Source of the DNA: DASXKD01 sp963734725
GTDB lineage: Bacteria > Actinomycetota > Actinomycetes > Streptosporangiales > Streptosporangiaceae
DNA: 64,000 nt
Assembly: GCA_963734725.1 (NCBI GenBank)
Contig: CAVTIX010000022.1
Span: 1 to 64,000 of the forward strand
Direction of reading: 5' to 3'
The notes beneath the pieces were generated by a model that saw only the letters and a program-made list of their open reading frames with translations, did not search any database and was not told the DNA's origin. Position 1 is the first letter of the stretch, and each line of letters starts with the position of its first letter. The position numbers and the translations under genes were made by a program. This document shows, piece by piece, positions 18,740-26,998 of this stretch.

Positions 18740-18981
18740 CAGGCACGGCGCGGGGTGGGTGCTCGGCTCGGCGGTCAGGCACCCCCCTGCGCCGGTCCGG
18801 GCGCCCCCGCTGTGTGGGCCGGGCATCTTCCGCTGTGCGGGCCGGCGCCTCCTGCTGCGCGCCCACTCCTCGGGCGGCATCCTCTCGGCGGTGTCGCGCC
18901 GGCCCGGCAAGTCCCGCGTGATCGGCAGCCGCCTACCTGTTGGTACTTCCGGAGCGGTCAGATCTGGGCGGCTGGAACGCC

Positions 18982-18987
18982 TACGCT
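18982..18987 (+). promoter_or_regulatory. -10 element TACGCT, leaderless start of ettA
   Basis: TACGCT is followed by six bases and then the ATG. In actinobacteria a TAnnnT at this distance gives transcripts that begin at the start codon. No Shine-Dalgarno is present. Confidence 0.6.
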
Positions 18988-18993
18988 GGAAGC

Positions 18994-20658
18994 ATGCCCG
19001 AGTTCATCTATCAGATGCGCGGCGTGCGGAAGGCGCATGGCGACAAGGTCATCCTGGACGGCGTCACGCTGGCGTTCCTGCCCGGCGCGAAGATCGGCGT
19101 CGTCGGGCCCAACGGCATGGGCAAGTTGACCCTGCTGCGGATGATGGCAGGCGTGGAGCAGCCTTCCAACGGAGACGCGAAGCTGATGCCTGGCTTCACG
19201 GTCGGAATGCTCGCCCAGGAGCCGGAGCTGGACGACAGCCTCACGGTGCTCGGCAACGTGGAAAAGGGCGTCGCGGGCACCAAAGCGCTGCTGGCGGAGT
19301 ACAACCTGGTCGCCGAGAAGATGGCGACCGACTACTCCGACGAACTGCTCGCCGAGATGGGCAGGCTCCAGGAGCAGCTCGACCATCGCGACGCCTGGGA
19401 CCTGGACAGCCAGGTCGAGCAGGCCATGGACGCGCTCCGGTGCCCCCCGCCGGACGCCGAGGTGAGCGTGCTGTCCGGCGGCGAGCGGCGTCGGGTGGCG
19501 CTGTGCGCGCTGCTGCTCTCGCAGCCGGACCTGCTGCTCCTCGACGAGCCGACCAACCACCTGGACGCCGAGAGCGTGCTCTGGCTGGAGCAGCACCTGG
19601 AGAAGTACGCGGGCACCGTGGTGGCGGTCACCCACGACCGGTACTTCCTGGACAACGTGGCGCAGTGGATCCTCGAACTCGACCGGGGCCACGCCTACCC
19701 CTACGAGGGCAACTACTCGACCTACCTGGAGACCAAGGCGGCCCGGCTCAAGATCGAGGGGCAGAAGGACGTCAAGCGGCGCAAGCTGCTCGAAGACGAG
19801 CTGGAGTGGGTCCGGTCGAACCCACGGGCCCGGCAGGCCAAGAGCCGCGCCAGGCTGCAGCGCTACGAAGAGATGGCGGCCGAGGCCGACGCGCGCCGCA
19901 AGGTCGACTTCGAAGAGATCCAGATTCCGCCCGGCCCGCGGCTCGGCCGCCAGGTGGTGGAGACCAGCAACCTGGCCAAGGGGTTCGGCGAGCGGGTGCT
20001 ATTCGAGGACCTGAGCTTCTCGCTGCCACAAGGCGGGATTGTCGGGATCATCGGGCCAAACGGCGTGGGCAAGACTACGCTGATGAAGATGATCATCGGG
20101 GACGAGCAGCCCGATTCAGGCAGCATCAATGTCGGCGACACGGTCCAGATTTCCTACGTGGACCAAGACAGGTCGCGGATCGACCCGGACAAGAACGTCT
20201 GGGAAGTGATCTCCGATGGCGAGACGTCGATCCGGGTTGGCAAGACCGAGATCCCTAGCCGAGCCTACGTGGCCGCGTTCGGGTTCAAGGGCGCCGACCA
20301 GCAAAAGCCGGGCGGCGTGCTCTCCGGCGGAGAGCGCAACCGGGTCAACCTCGCGCTCACCCTCAAGCAGGGAGGCAACCTGCTGCTGCTTGACGAGCCG
20401 ACCAACGACCTCGACGTAGAGACGCTGTCGTCGCTGGAGAACGCCCTGCTCGACTTCCCGGGCTGCGCGGTGATCACCAGCCACGACCGGTGGTTCCTGG
20501 ACCGGGTCGCCACCCACATCCTGGCCTGGGAGGGCGGCGCGTCGTGGTTCTGGTTCGAGGGCAACTTCGAGGGCTACGAGAAGAACAAGATCGAGCGGCT
20601 CGGTCCCGAGGCCGCGCGCCCGCACCGCGTCACGTACCGCAGGCTCACCCGCGGTTGA
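18994..20658 (+). CDS. ettA: EttA-type ABC-F translation factor, altered first Walker A
   Basis: A 554-aa soluble ABC-F ATPase with two nucleotide-binding domains and an arm/linker region, which binds the ribosomal E site and couples early elongation to energy state. NBD1: Walker A at residues 38-46 (GPNGMGKLT), signature LSGGERRRVALC, Walker B LLLLDEPTNHLD. NBD2: Walker A GPNGVGKTT, signature LSGGERNRVNLA, Walker B LLLLDEPTNDLD. The residue after the Walker lysine, normally Ser/Thr and a magnesium ligand, is Leu45 (codon TTG 19126-19128; TCG would restore Ser). The rest of the protein is canonical. The call as EttA is firm; full activity of site 1 is uncertain. Confidence 0.93.
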   Translation: MPEFIYQMRGVRKAHGDKVILDGVTLAFLPGAKIGVVGPNGMGKLTLLRMMAGVEQPSNGDAKLMPGFTVGMLAQEPELDDSLTVLGNVEKGVAGTKALLAEYNLVAEKMATDYSDELLAEMGRLQEQLDHRDAWDLDSQVEQAMDALRCPPPDAEVSVLSGGERRRVALCALLLSQPDLLLLDEPTNHLDAESVLWLEQHLEKYAGTVVAVTHDRYFLDNVAQWILELDRGHAYPYEGNYSTYLETKAARLKIEGQKDVKRRKLLEDELEWVRSNPRARQAKSRARLQRYEEMAAEADARRKVDFEEIQIPPGPRLGRQVVETSNLAKGFGERVLFEDLSFSLPQGGIVGIIGPNGVGKTTLMKMIIGDEQPDSGSINVGDTVQISYVDQDRSRIDPDKNVWEVISDGETSIRVGKTEIPSRAYVAAFGFKGADQQKPGGVLSGGERNRVNLALTLKQGGNLLLLDEPTNDLDVETLSSLENALLDFPGCAVITSHDRWFLDRVATHILAWEGGASWFWFEGNFEGYEKNKIERLGPEAARPHRVTYRRLTRG

Positions 20659-20728
20659 AGAGGTCAAGCGGGCTTAGCCTGCTCGCTGATCGGTGATCAG
20701 CTTCGCCGGGGCTCGCCCTCGTGCTTGC

Positions 20729-20748
20729 CCGGGGGCCCGAGCCCCCGG
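20729..20748. terminator. GC-rich hairpin between convergent ettA and globin genes
   Basis: CCGGGGGC and GCCCCCGG flank a CCGA loop. It has an 8-bp stem and no U-run. It sits between two genes that end towards each other, so it may stop transcription from both sides. Confidence 0.5.
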
Positions 20749-20832
20749 AGCCCCCACGGCCCCGGCTGCGGTGTCAGGGGCAGCTTCCGTCGAGGGCAGT
20801 CCTGGCTTGCGCTGCCACACGCAGCGTCAGGC

Positions 20833-21261
20833 TCAGGCGGGGGTCAGGCCGAGGTCGGGGCCGCCGGACTCATGGGGCTTGTTGACCAGGCTGTGCGCGG
20901 CCATGACGAGGTACTCCCACAGCTGGGCGTCATGCGCCGGATCGAGCGCCACCTCGTCCAGAGCGGCGCGCATGTGGCGCAGCCAGGCATCCCGTTCCGC
21001 CTCCCCGATGACGAAGCGCGCGTGCCGCATGCGCAGCCGCGGGTGGCCGCGAAGGTCGTCATAGGTGCGCGGGCCGCCCCAGTACTGCATGAGGAACAGG
21101 CGCAGATGGTCCTCGGCGGACCTCAGGCTCTTGCTCGGGTAGACCCGCCGAAGTTCGGGGTCGGCGGCAACGCCCTGGTAAAAGACGTGCACCAGGCGGC
21201 GGAACGTCTCTTCGCCGCCGACCGCCTCGTAGAAACTGGCCGGTTGTGTGGTGGTGTTCAT
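20833..21261 (-). CDS. Truncated haemoglobin, group II (GlbO-like)
   Basis: A 142-aa 2-over-2 globin binding haem, used for oxygen or nitric oxide chemistry. The start MNTTTQPASFYEAVGGEETF carries the helix B region. LMQYWGGPRTYDDLRGHPRLR is the hallmark of group II, and the proximal haem histidine is in RLRMRHARF. The length is normal. The chosen ATG at 21261 gives the family's usual N-terminus; an upstream start would add 18 odd residues. It is divergent from the XRE regulator. Confidence 0.92.
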   Translation of the reverse strand: MNTTTQPASFYEAVGGEETFRRLVHVFYQGVAADPELRRVYPSKSLRSAEDHLRLFLMQYWGGPRTYDDLRGHPRLRMRHARFVIGEAERDAWLRHMRAALDEVALDPAHDAQLWEYLVMAAHSLVNKPHESGGPDLGLTPA

Positions 21262-21544
21262 AGCTGGCGTCCAGGGTATGTGGCCCGGTGGTGCGGGGCG
21301 TCCGTGGGCCAGCAATGGTCACTAAGTGTGATAGCTGCCAGCCGGACACAGTCTGCGTTACCGCGGCAGCTCCGGCTGCCCTATATGCAACATGCACTCA
21401 GAGTCTGCCTTATCTGTGCAAGCCGCACACCGCCAGCAAGGTCGATTCCGTAGATTCCGATTCTCGCTGAGCGATTATCACGTTACGTTGAGTTGGTATC
21501 ACCCGGCCGAGGGACGGGCAAGCGCCCAAGGAGAGGGGCCCGGG

Positions 21545-23317
21545 ATGTTGCAAGGGACCGACGAGATCACGCGTGCGGACGAGCGCACCGACGCGCCGCA
21601 TCCATCTCCCCAGCAGTCACCCGCACCATTGCCGTCCGACAGACGTGGATCCCCTGAATGGCCATCCCCGCCGCCTTCGCCGGTGGCGGCGCCGTCCCCG
21701 CGAGACCCTGAGACGGGCCCAAGGCTCGGCGGGGGGGAGGCGCGGCAGGAGATCGTGATCGCCCGGGAGACCCGCGCCGCCGGGCTGGTCGGCGGGCTCA
21801 CGGCCGCACAGATCGCAGCGGAGATCCACGACCGGTGCAGCCCGTGCGTGGGGACCAGCCGGATCCGCGCCTACCGCCTGGCGCTCGGGGTCTCGCTCGC
21901 CGATGTCGTCGCCCAGATCCGCGCCTGGTATGCGAGCGAGGGCCGGCCAGCGCCCCGGTTCAGCGAGACGCTGCTATCCGCCTACGAGAGCGGGCAGAAG
22001 CGGCCAGGCCCCGAGTACCTGCACTACCTGTGCACGGTCTACCGGGCCGAGCCGGCCGACCTGGGGTACCACGGCCCGTGCTTCTGCGGGCGGCCGCACC
22101 GGGCCGCGCCGTGCGCCCGGTCCGCTGCGCAGCCGCCGGCCGGTGCCCAGGACGGGGACGCAACGGCCGCTGCGGATGCCGGGGTCCTGCCGGGCCGGCC
22201 GGTTCCCGCGGCCCCCGTGCCCGGGGAAGCGCCCGGTTTCCCGGCAGATCTGCGCGCGGCCGAGGACGACGATGACCTGCTCCGGCGGGTGCAGCTCCGC
22301 ATGATCGCGGACGCGCCCGCCGGGGTGGACAGCCAGTTCCTCGGCGCCGTGGAGCGCATCCGGCGCCGGATGGATGACGCCCTCGTGGGCGGAACGGTCT
22401 CCGCGACGATGCTGGACCAGTGGGAGGAGACGACGGCGGGGTACGGCAACCAGTACCTGACCGTCCCGCCGCTGCGGCTGCTGTGCGACGTCCTCCTGGA
22501 CTTCGGCGACGTGCGGCGCATGTGCGAGCACCGGCAGCAGCTGGACTTCAGCGAGCGGCTGTGCCGGCTCGCGGCGCAGCTAGCCGGGCTGGCGGGCATG
22601 ATCATGATCGATGTCGGCCACCAGAGGATGGCCCGGTCGTTCTTCCATACCGCGCGGACGGCGGGGGACGAGACCGGTGACCGGCAGCTCCGGGCCTGGG
22701 TCGCGGTGCGGGAGGCACTGGTCCCGCTCTATTACGGGGATCCCGCCGAGGCCGTGGGCCTGGCCCGGTCCGCAGCGGGCCTGGCCGGGCGTAACTTGTG
22801 CGTCGCCGCTGCGATGGCCCCGGTCGCGGAGGCCCGGGCGCTGGCGCGGGTGGCGGCCCGGCGCGGCGGCGCCGCCAAGTCGCAAGGGCTTCGGCGCGCC
22901 TCCGGCCTGCTCGACAGCGCGCATGAGGCGCTGGCCCGGCTGCCCGGGACAGAACGCGGCGACAGCGCATTCGGGTACACCGAGCGCCAGCTCCTGTTCC
23001 ACGAAGGCGACACGCTGGTCACGCTCGCCCACCACCGGGGCGCGGAGCGGGCCCTGACCCGGGCCCTGCGGCTGTACTCCACCGAGGAGATCTTGGACCG
23101 GTCGCTGACCACGCTGGGCCTGGCCCGGTGCCGGCTGGAGGCGGACGAGCCGGAGGAGGCGCTCCGCCTGGGCAAGGAGACCTTGCTCGCGGCGCCGCGC
23201 GAGCACCGCTCCGAGATCATGGTGCGCGCGGCGCGGTCACTGGGGGATTGCGTGGCCGGCCGGCACGGCGAGGTCCAGGCGGTGCAGGAGTACCGAGAGG
23301 CCCTGGTGTCGGCTTGA
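21545..23317 (+). CDS. Large XRE-type helix-turn-helix regulator with C-terminal TPR-like repeats
   Basis: A 590-aa protein. After a Pro/Ser-rich N-terminus comes a HTH region (about residues 95-180: SRIRAYRLALGVSLADVVAQ, then FSETLLSAYESGQKRPGPEY), a Cys-containing spacer (GPCFCGRPHRAAPCA), and a helical C-terminal half with TPR-like repeats (GHQRMARSFFHTARTAGDET, ERALTRALRLYST). Such proteins regulate development and secondary metabolism in actinomycetes. GGAGAGG precedes the ATG at 21545. The ligand and targets are unknown. A long perfect hairpin follows the gene. Confidence 0.75.
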   Translation: MLQGTDEITRADERTDAPHPSPQQSPAPLPSDRRGSPEWPSPPPSPVAAPSPRDPETGPRLGGGEARQEIVIARETRAAGLVGGLTAAQIAAEIHDRCSPCVGTSRIRAYRLALGVSLADVVAQIRAWYASEGRPAPRFSETLLSAYESGQKRPGPEYLHYLCTVYRAEPADLGYHGPCFCGRPHRAAPCARSAAQPPAGAQDGDATAAADAGVLPGRPVPAAPVPGEAPGFPADLRAAEDDDDLLRRVQLRMIADAPAGVDSQFLGAVERIRRRMDDALVGGTVSATMLDQWEETTAGYGNQYLTVPPLRLLCDVLLDFGDVRRMCEHRQQLDFSERLCRLAAQLAGLAGMIMIDVGHQRMARSFFHTARTAGDETGDRQLRAWVAVREALVPLYYGDPAEAVGLARSAAGLAGRNLCVAAAMAPVAEARALARVAARRGGAAKSQGLRRASGLLDSAHEALARLPGTERGDSAFGYTERQLLFHEGDTLVTLAHHRGAERALTRALRLYSTEEILDRSLTTLGLARCRLEADEPEEALRLGKETLLAAPREHRSEIMVRAARSLGDCVAGRHGEVQAVQEYREALVSA

Positions 23318-23352
23318 AGAGGTCCGGTAATGCGGAACAGGCGCGGGCGGGC

Positions 23353-23395
23353 CCCGGCCGGTAGCTAGCGGGCACCCCGCTAGCTACCGGCCGGG
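23353..23395. terminator. 20-bp perfect hairpin after the XRE regulator
   Basis: The arm CCCGGCCGGTAGCTAGCGGG (23353-23372) is exactly complementary to 23376-23395, with a 3-base CAC loop. It starts 35 bases after the stop codon. No U-tract follows, but a stem this stable is likely to end transcription or block RNA decay. The rest of the gap to 23674 shows no gene; a short CCTTC/GAAGG hairpin lies near 23530. Confidence 0.7.
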
Positions 23396-23674
23396 CCCCA
23401 CCCCTGGATAGTGCCCCCCGCACCTCCAGCCGGGCCCGCCCGCGCCGCCCTTCCGGTGTTCCTCACGCGATCCGCGATGACAAACTACGTCATATCCGGG
23501 CACGAATGTGGCCGAATCGGGCGAACCGTCCTTCCGACGGAAGGCGTGCGGGCCGGGGTGAGGCACGGCGGCCGCGCCGGCGCGGCCAGTGGGCCGGGGC
23601 GGCGCGGGTATTAGAGCGTGGGGGGCCGCGCCCGTTAGGCTGTGCTTGGCATAGCACCCCAGGCGGGAGGCGGC

Positions 23675-24187
23675 GTGCGACGGGTATTGCTGCTCAACGT
23701 GACGTATGAACCCCTGACCACGGTGGGGCTCCGCCGCGCGGTGTGCCTGGTGCTGGGGGAGAAGGCCGACGTTGTGCACGACGATTCGGAGGGTGCTTTG
23801 TTGCGCTCAACGTCGCTTGTCCTCGCCATGCCCTCGGTCATCCGGTTGCGCCGCTATGTCCGGGTGCCGCACCGGAGCCGGATTCCGCTGACCCGTGGCG
23901 CGCTGATGCGCCGGGACAACTACCTGTGCGCTTACTGCACCCGCCGGGCCGAGACCATCGATCACGTGATTCCGCGAAGCCGGGGCGGCACGCACACCTG
24001 GGAGAACTGCGTCGCCTCGTGCATGCGGTGCAACCACAGCAAGGGCGACCGGCTGGTCGAGGAGCTTGGCTGGTCGCTGCGCTGCGCCCCGGCCGCGCCC
24101 CGGGGCCCGCACTGGCGGCTGATCGGCGCCATGTACGACGGTGACCCCCAGTGGGCTGTGTACCTGAGAGAGCCGAGCGCGGCCTGA
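23675..24187 (+). CDS. HNH endonuclease family protein
   Basis: A 170-aa protein from GTG 23675 (GGGAGG upstream). An N-terminal domain begins RRVLLLNVTYEPLTTVGLRR. It is followed by a zinc-stapled HNH nuclease fold: CAYC (first Cys pair), TIDHVIPRSRGGTHTWEN (catalytic His region) and CMRCNHSKGD (second Cys pair). This type is widespread and highly conserved in actinobacteria, usually as a single housekeeping gene of unknown role, not a restriction enzyme with a methylase. No methylase is nearby. The last 40 residues (LIGAMYDGDPQWAVYL) are family-typical. Confidence 0.88.
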   Translation: MRRVLLLNVTYEPLTTVGLRRAVCLVLGEKADVVHDDSEGALLRSTSLVLAMPSVIRLRRYVRVPHRSRIPLTRGALMRRDNYLCAYCTRRAETIDHVIPRSRGGTHTWENCVASCMRCNHSKGDRLVEELGWSLRCAPAAPRGPHWRLIGAMYDGDPQWAVYLREPSAA

Positions 24188-24236
24188 CCAGCCGGCGTCG
24201 CAGGCCCGCGGTCCCCGCGCGCGTCGCCCCCGTATC

Positions 24237-25343
24237 TCAGTCCCGCGGGCCTTCGCCGGCCGCTTCCCACTTCTGCTCGATCTTGCCGAAGTGCCACACC
24301 GCCAGGGCGACCGCCCAGGTGACGACGAACACCCCGACGACCACGAACCCGGCCTTGTTGATGTTGAAATCGCCCATGAACGTCCAGAACCTGCCGCCCA
24401 GCTGGTACTCCTGCCCGATGAGGCTGAGGATCTCCACGGTGCCGATAAAAAACGCGACGAACACCGACAGGCCGGTGATGGTCAGGTTGTAGTAGACCTT
24501 GCGGATCGGGCGGGCGAAGGCCCAGTCGTAGGCGAAGTTCATGAAGCACCCGTCGGCGGTGTCGAACAGGCACATGCCGGCGGCGAACAGGATCGGCAGC
24601 GACAAGATCGCGTAGAACGGCAGCCCGCTGACGACCGCCGAGCCGGCCAGCACCAGCAGCGCCACCTCGGTGGCGGTGTCGAACCCGAGCCCGAACAGCA
24701 CGCCGACCGGGTAGATCTTCCAGGGGGTGTCCACCCGGCGCGCGAGCGGACCGAGGATCCGGTTCATCAGGCCGCGCTTGGCCAGTTGCTCCTCAAGTTC
24801 CTCGTCGTTGTAAGCGCCCCGGCGCATCTCCCGGAACACTTTGACGATGCCGGCCAGGACAATCACGTTGAGCGCGGCGATGAGGTACAGGAAGGTCCCC
24901 GACACCCCGGTGCCAATGATCCCGGTCACGTTGTGCAACCCGGAGTTCCCGTTGCGGATCTGGCTGTCCAGCGCGCGGATGCCGAAGTTCAGCAGCACGG
25001 CGAGCGCGAAGACCACCGAGGAGTGGCCGAGGGAGAAGAAGAACCCGACCGACAGCGGCCGCTTGCCCTCGCCCACCAGCTTGCGGGTGGTGTTGTCGAT
25101 GGCCGCGATGTGGTCCGCGTCGAACGCGTGGCGCATGCCGAGCGTGTAGGCGAGGAACCCGGTGCCCAGCCCGAAGATCTCGGTTTTGCTGATGTGGTAG
25201 TGCCCTTGCAGCGCGGCGGCCAGCAGGCCCCAGCCGAGCACGTGCAACCCGATCACGGCCCCGGCCATGCCGCCGACCCGGCTCCACTCGCTGGGGGTCA
25301 GCGCGGCCCTGATCCGCCTGACCTGGGCGTGCACAGCAACCAT
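24237..25343 (-). CDS. NiCoT-family nickel/cobalt permease
   Basis: A 368-aa membrane protein with about eight transmembrane helices that imports Ni2+ or Co2+. The family's key motif in helix II, RHAFDADHIAAIDN, supplies the metal ligands. FFFSLGHSSVVF and GLGFDTATEVALL are the further NiCoT signatures. Which metal is preferred cannot be read from the sequence. The ATG at 25343 has GAGGGG upstream. A Nur-like box about 50 bases upstream points to nickel-responsive repression. It converges with the HNH gene. Confidence 0.93.
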   Translation of the reverse strand: MVAVHAQVRRIRAALTPSEWSRVGGMAGAVIGLHVLGWGLLAAALQGHYHISKTEIFGLGTGFLAYTLGMRHAFDADHIAAIDNTTRKLVGEGKRPLSVGFFFSLGHSSVVFALAVLLNFGIRALDSQIRNGNSGLHNVTGIIGTGVSGTFLYLIAALNVIVLAGIVKVFREMRRGAYNDEELEEQLAKRGLMNRILGPLARRVDTPWKIYPVGVLFGLGFDTATEVALLVLAGSAVVSGLPFYAILSLPILFAAGMCLFDTADGCFMNFAYDWAFARPIRKVYYNLTITGLSVFVAFFIGTVEILSLIGQEYQLGGRFWTFMGDFNINKAGFVVVGVFVVTWAVALAVWHFGKIEQKWEAAGEGPRD

Positions 25344-25392
25344 GGACCCGTCTACCCCTCAGCGTCGGCGAATAATGAGCACTCTATGGAAG

Positions 25393-25409
25393 ATGCAAAT
25401 TACTCGCAA
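25393..25409 (-). promoter_or_regulatory. Nur-like operator upstream of the nickel/cobalt permease
   Basis: On the gene strand the site reads TTGCGA-GTAAT-TTGCAT. The Streptomyces nickel regulator Nur binds TTGCAA-N5-TTGCAA, so ten of twelve positions match with correct spacing. It is centred about 58 bases before the start codon, in a notably AT-rich patch. Confidence 0.55.
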
Positions 25410-25446
25410 TAACAACAGATACGTACCTGGCTCGAGGGCAGTGCCA

Positions 25447-25490
25447 GGGTTGCCCTGAACAGCGGAACAAAACGCTGTTCAGGGCAACCC
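25447..25490. repeat. Palindromic element, copy 1
   Basis: GGGTTGCCCTGAACAGCG (25447-25464) and its exact complement (25473-25490) flank the loop GAACAAAA. A near-identical element occurs at 54111-54156. Here it sits between divergent genes, so it is not simply a terminator. GATGAGCGC follows both copies. The remaining bases up to the ribosome-binding site at 25751 contain no recognised gene. Confidence 0.85.
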
Positions 25491-25762
25491 CGGCACCGCT
25501 GAGATGAGCGCTCGAGAGAGTGACGCGACGCTGCGGGTGGAGGGCACGAAGGTGTTACGTTCACCTTGCAGGCACGTCCGCAGAAAGTAGCCCTGTGTCA
25601 ACCGCAAGAAGCGGCACGCCGCAGCCGCCGGGCCGAACGCCGCTACGCAGCGTCCCCGGCGGCGAGGACCCGCCTCCCACTCCGCCGACTTGCGCGCCTC
25701 CGGCACGACCAAGCGAAGCGCCCGCGAGGGAGGCAATGAAAACGACAAGCAGGAGACACCGC

Positions 25763-26905
25763 ATGCAGCGTGACATCTTCGCCACTGAGCACGACGACTT
25801 CCGGGACCTGGTCCGCGCCTTCATCGCCAAGGAGGTCACGCCGTACCACGAGAAGTGGGAGGCGGACAAGATGGTCTCCCGGGACGTGTGGCTGGCGGCC
25901 GGCCGTGCCGGGCTGCTCGGTGTCGAGATCGACGAGAAGTACGGCGGCGGCGGGGCCAAGGACTACCGCTACTACTTGATCTTCAACGAGGAGATGGCCA
26001 AGGCGGGGGCCACCGGCCCAGGCTTCGCCGTGCACAACGACATCAACGGGCCCTACTTCCAGCGCCTGGCCACGTCCGAGCAGTGCGAGCGGTGGCTGCC
26101 CGGCTACTGCTCCGGTGAGACGATAACGGCCATCGCCATGACCGAGCCGGAGGCCGGCAGCGACCTCCAGGGCATGCGCACCACCGCGGTGCGCGACGGC
26201 GACCACTACGTGCTCAACGGGTCGAAAACCTTCATCTCCAACGGCCAGCTCTGCGACCTGGTGATCGTCGCCGCCCGGACCGACCCCGACGCCGGCTACC
26301 GGGGGATCAGCCTGCTCGTGGTGGAACGGGGGATGCCCGGCTTCGAGCGCGGCCGCAACCTGGACAAGGTCGGCATGCATGCCCAGGACACGTCGGAGCT
26401 GTTCTTCCACGACGTCCGGGTGCCGGCCGGCAACCTGCTCGGCGAGGAGGGCGGCGGATTCGTCGCGCTCATGCAGAACCTGCCGAGGGAACGCCTTGCG
26501 ATCGGCGCCACGGCATTGGCCGGCGCGGAGGCGGTGTTCGCCATGACTCTTGCGTATTGCAAAGAAAGACAGGCTTTCGGCCGGGCCATCGGAAAGTTCC
26601 AGCACAACAGGTTCGTGCTCGCCGAGATCGCTACCGAGCTTGCCGTGGCGCGGGCGTTCACCGACAAGGCGGTGCTGGAACACAACGCGGGCAGCCTGTC
26701 GGTGGCGGACGCGGCGATGGTGAAGTGGTGGGACACCGAGCTGTGCAACCGCGTCGTGGACCGGTGCGTTCAACTGTTCGGCGGGTACGGGTACATGCGT
26801 GAATACCCGGTCGCCCGGGCGTTCACCGACAGCAGGGTGCAGACGATCTTCGGCGGCACGACCGAGATCATGAAGGAGATCATCGGCCGCGACCTAGGGC
26901 TCTAA
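25763..26905 (+). CDS. Acyl-CoA dehydrogenase
   Basis: A 380-aa FAD enzyme oxidising an acyl-CoA to the enoyl-CoA. It has the three-domain ACAD layout: helical N-terminus (FRDLVRAFIAKEVTPYHEKW), beta domain (AMTEPEAGSDLQGMRTTA, GSKTFISNG) and helical C-terminus with QLFGGYGYMREYPV and the catalytic base Glu in RVQTIFGGTTEIMKEI. It is close to long-chain or branched-chain family members; the substrate is not determinable. The start at 25763 has AGGAGA; an in-frame ATG at 25736 with GGGAGG is the alternative. The next gene, a di-iron protein, follows 93 bases later on the same strand. Confidence 0.93.
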   Translation: MQRDIFATEHDDFRDLVRAFIAKEVTPYHEKWEADKMVSRDVWLAAGRAGLLGVEIDEKYGGGGAKDYRYYLIFNEEMAKAGATGPGFAVHNDINGPYFQRLATSEQCERWLPGYCSGETITAIAMTEPEAGSDLQGMRTTAVRDGDHYVLNGSKTFISNGQLCDLVIVAARTDPDAGYRGISLLVVERGMPGFERGRNLDKVGMHAQDTSELFFHDVRVPAGNLLGEEGGGFVALMQNLPRERLAIGATALAGAEAVFAMTLAYCKERQAFGRAIGKFQHNRFVLAEIATELAVARAFTDKAVLEHNAGSLSVADAAMVKWWDTELCNRVVDRCVQLFGGYGYMREYPVARAFTDSRVQTIFGGTTEIMKEIIGRDLGL

Positions 26906-26998
26906 CCGAACCCGTATGACACTTCCGCCGCAGAAATAGCCGTACCCTGTCATAGAGCGCTGTCAGGAGCGCACCGAAGCGCAGGACGGAGCACGCAG

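Noticed and set aside
16436..18910. An 824-codon reverse-strand frame across the HtrA-like and ssb genes
   Set aside because: It covers two recognised genes on the opposite strand and shows no domain or start signal.
23675..24187. Restriction endonuclease of an R-M system
   Set aside because: No methyltransferase or specificity gene is nearby, and the protein matches a solitary conserved HNH family.
25447..25490. Intrinsic terminator
   Set aside because: This copy lies between two divergent genes with no upstream transcript to stop, and there is no U-tract after the stem.
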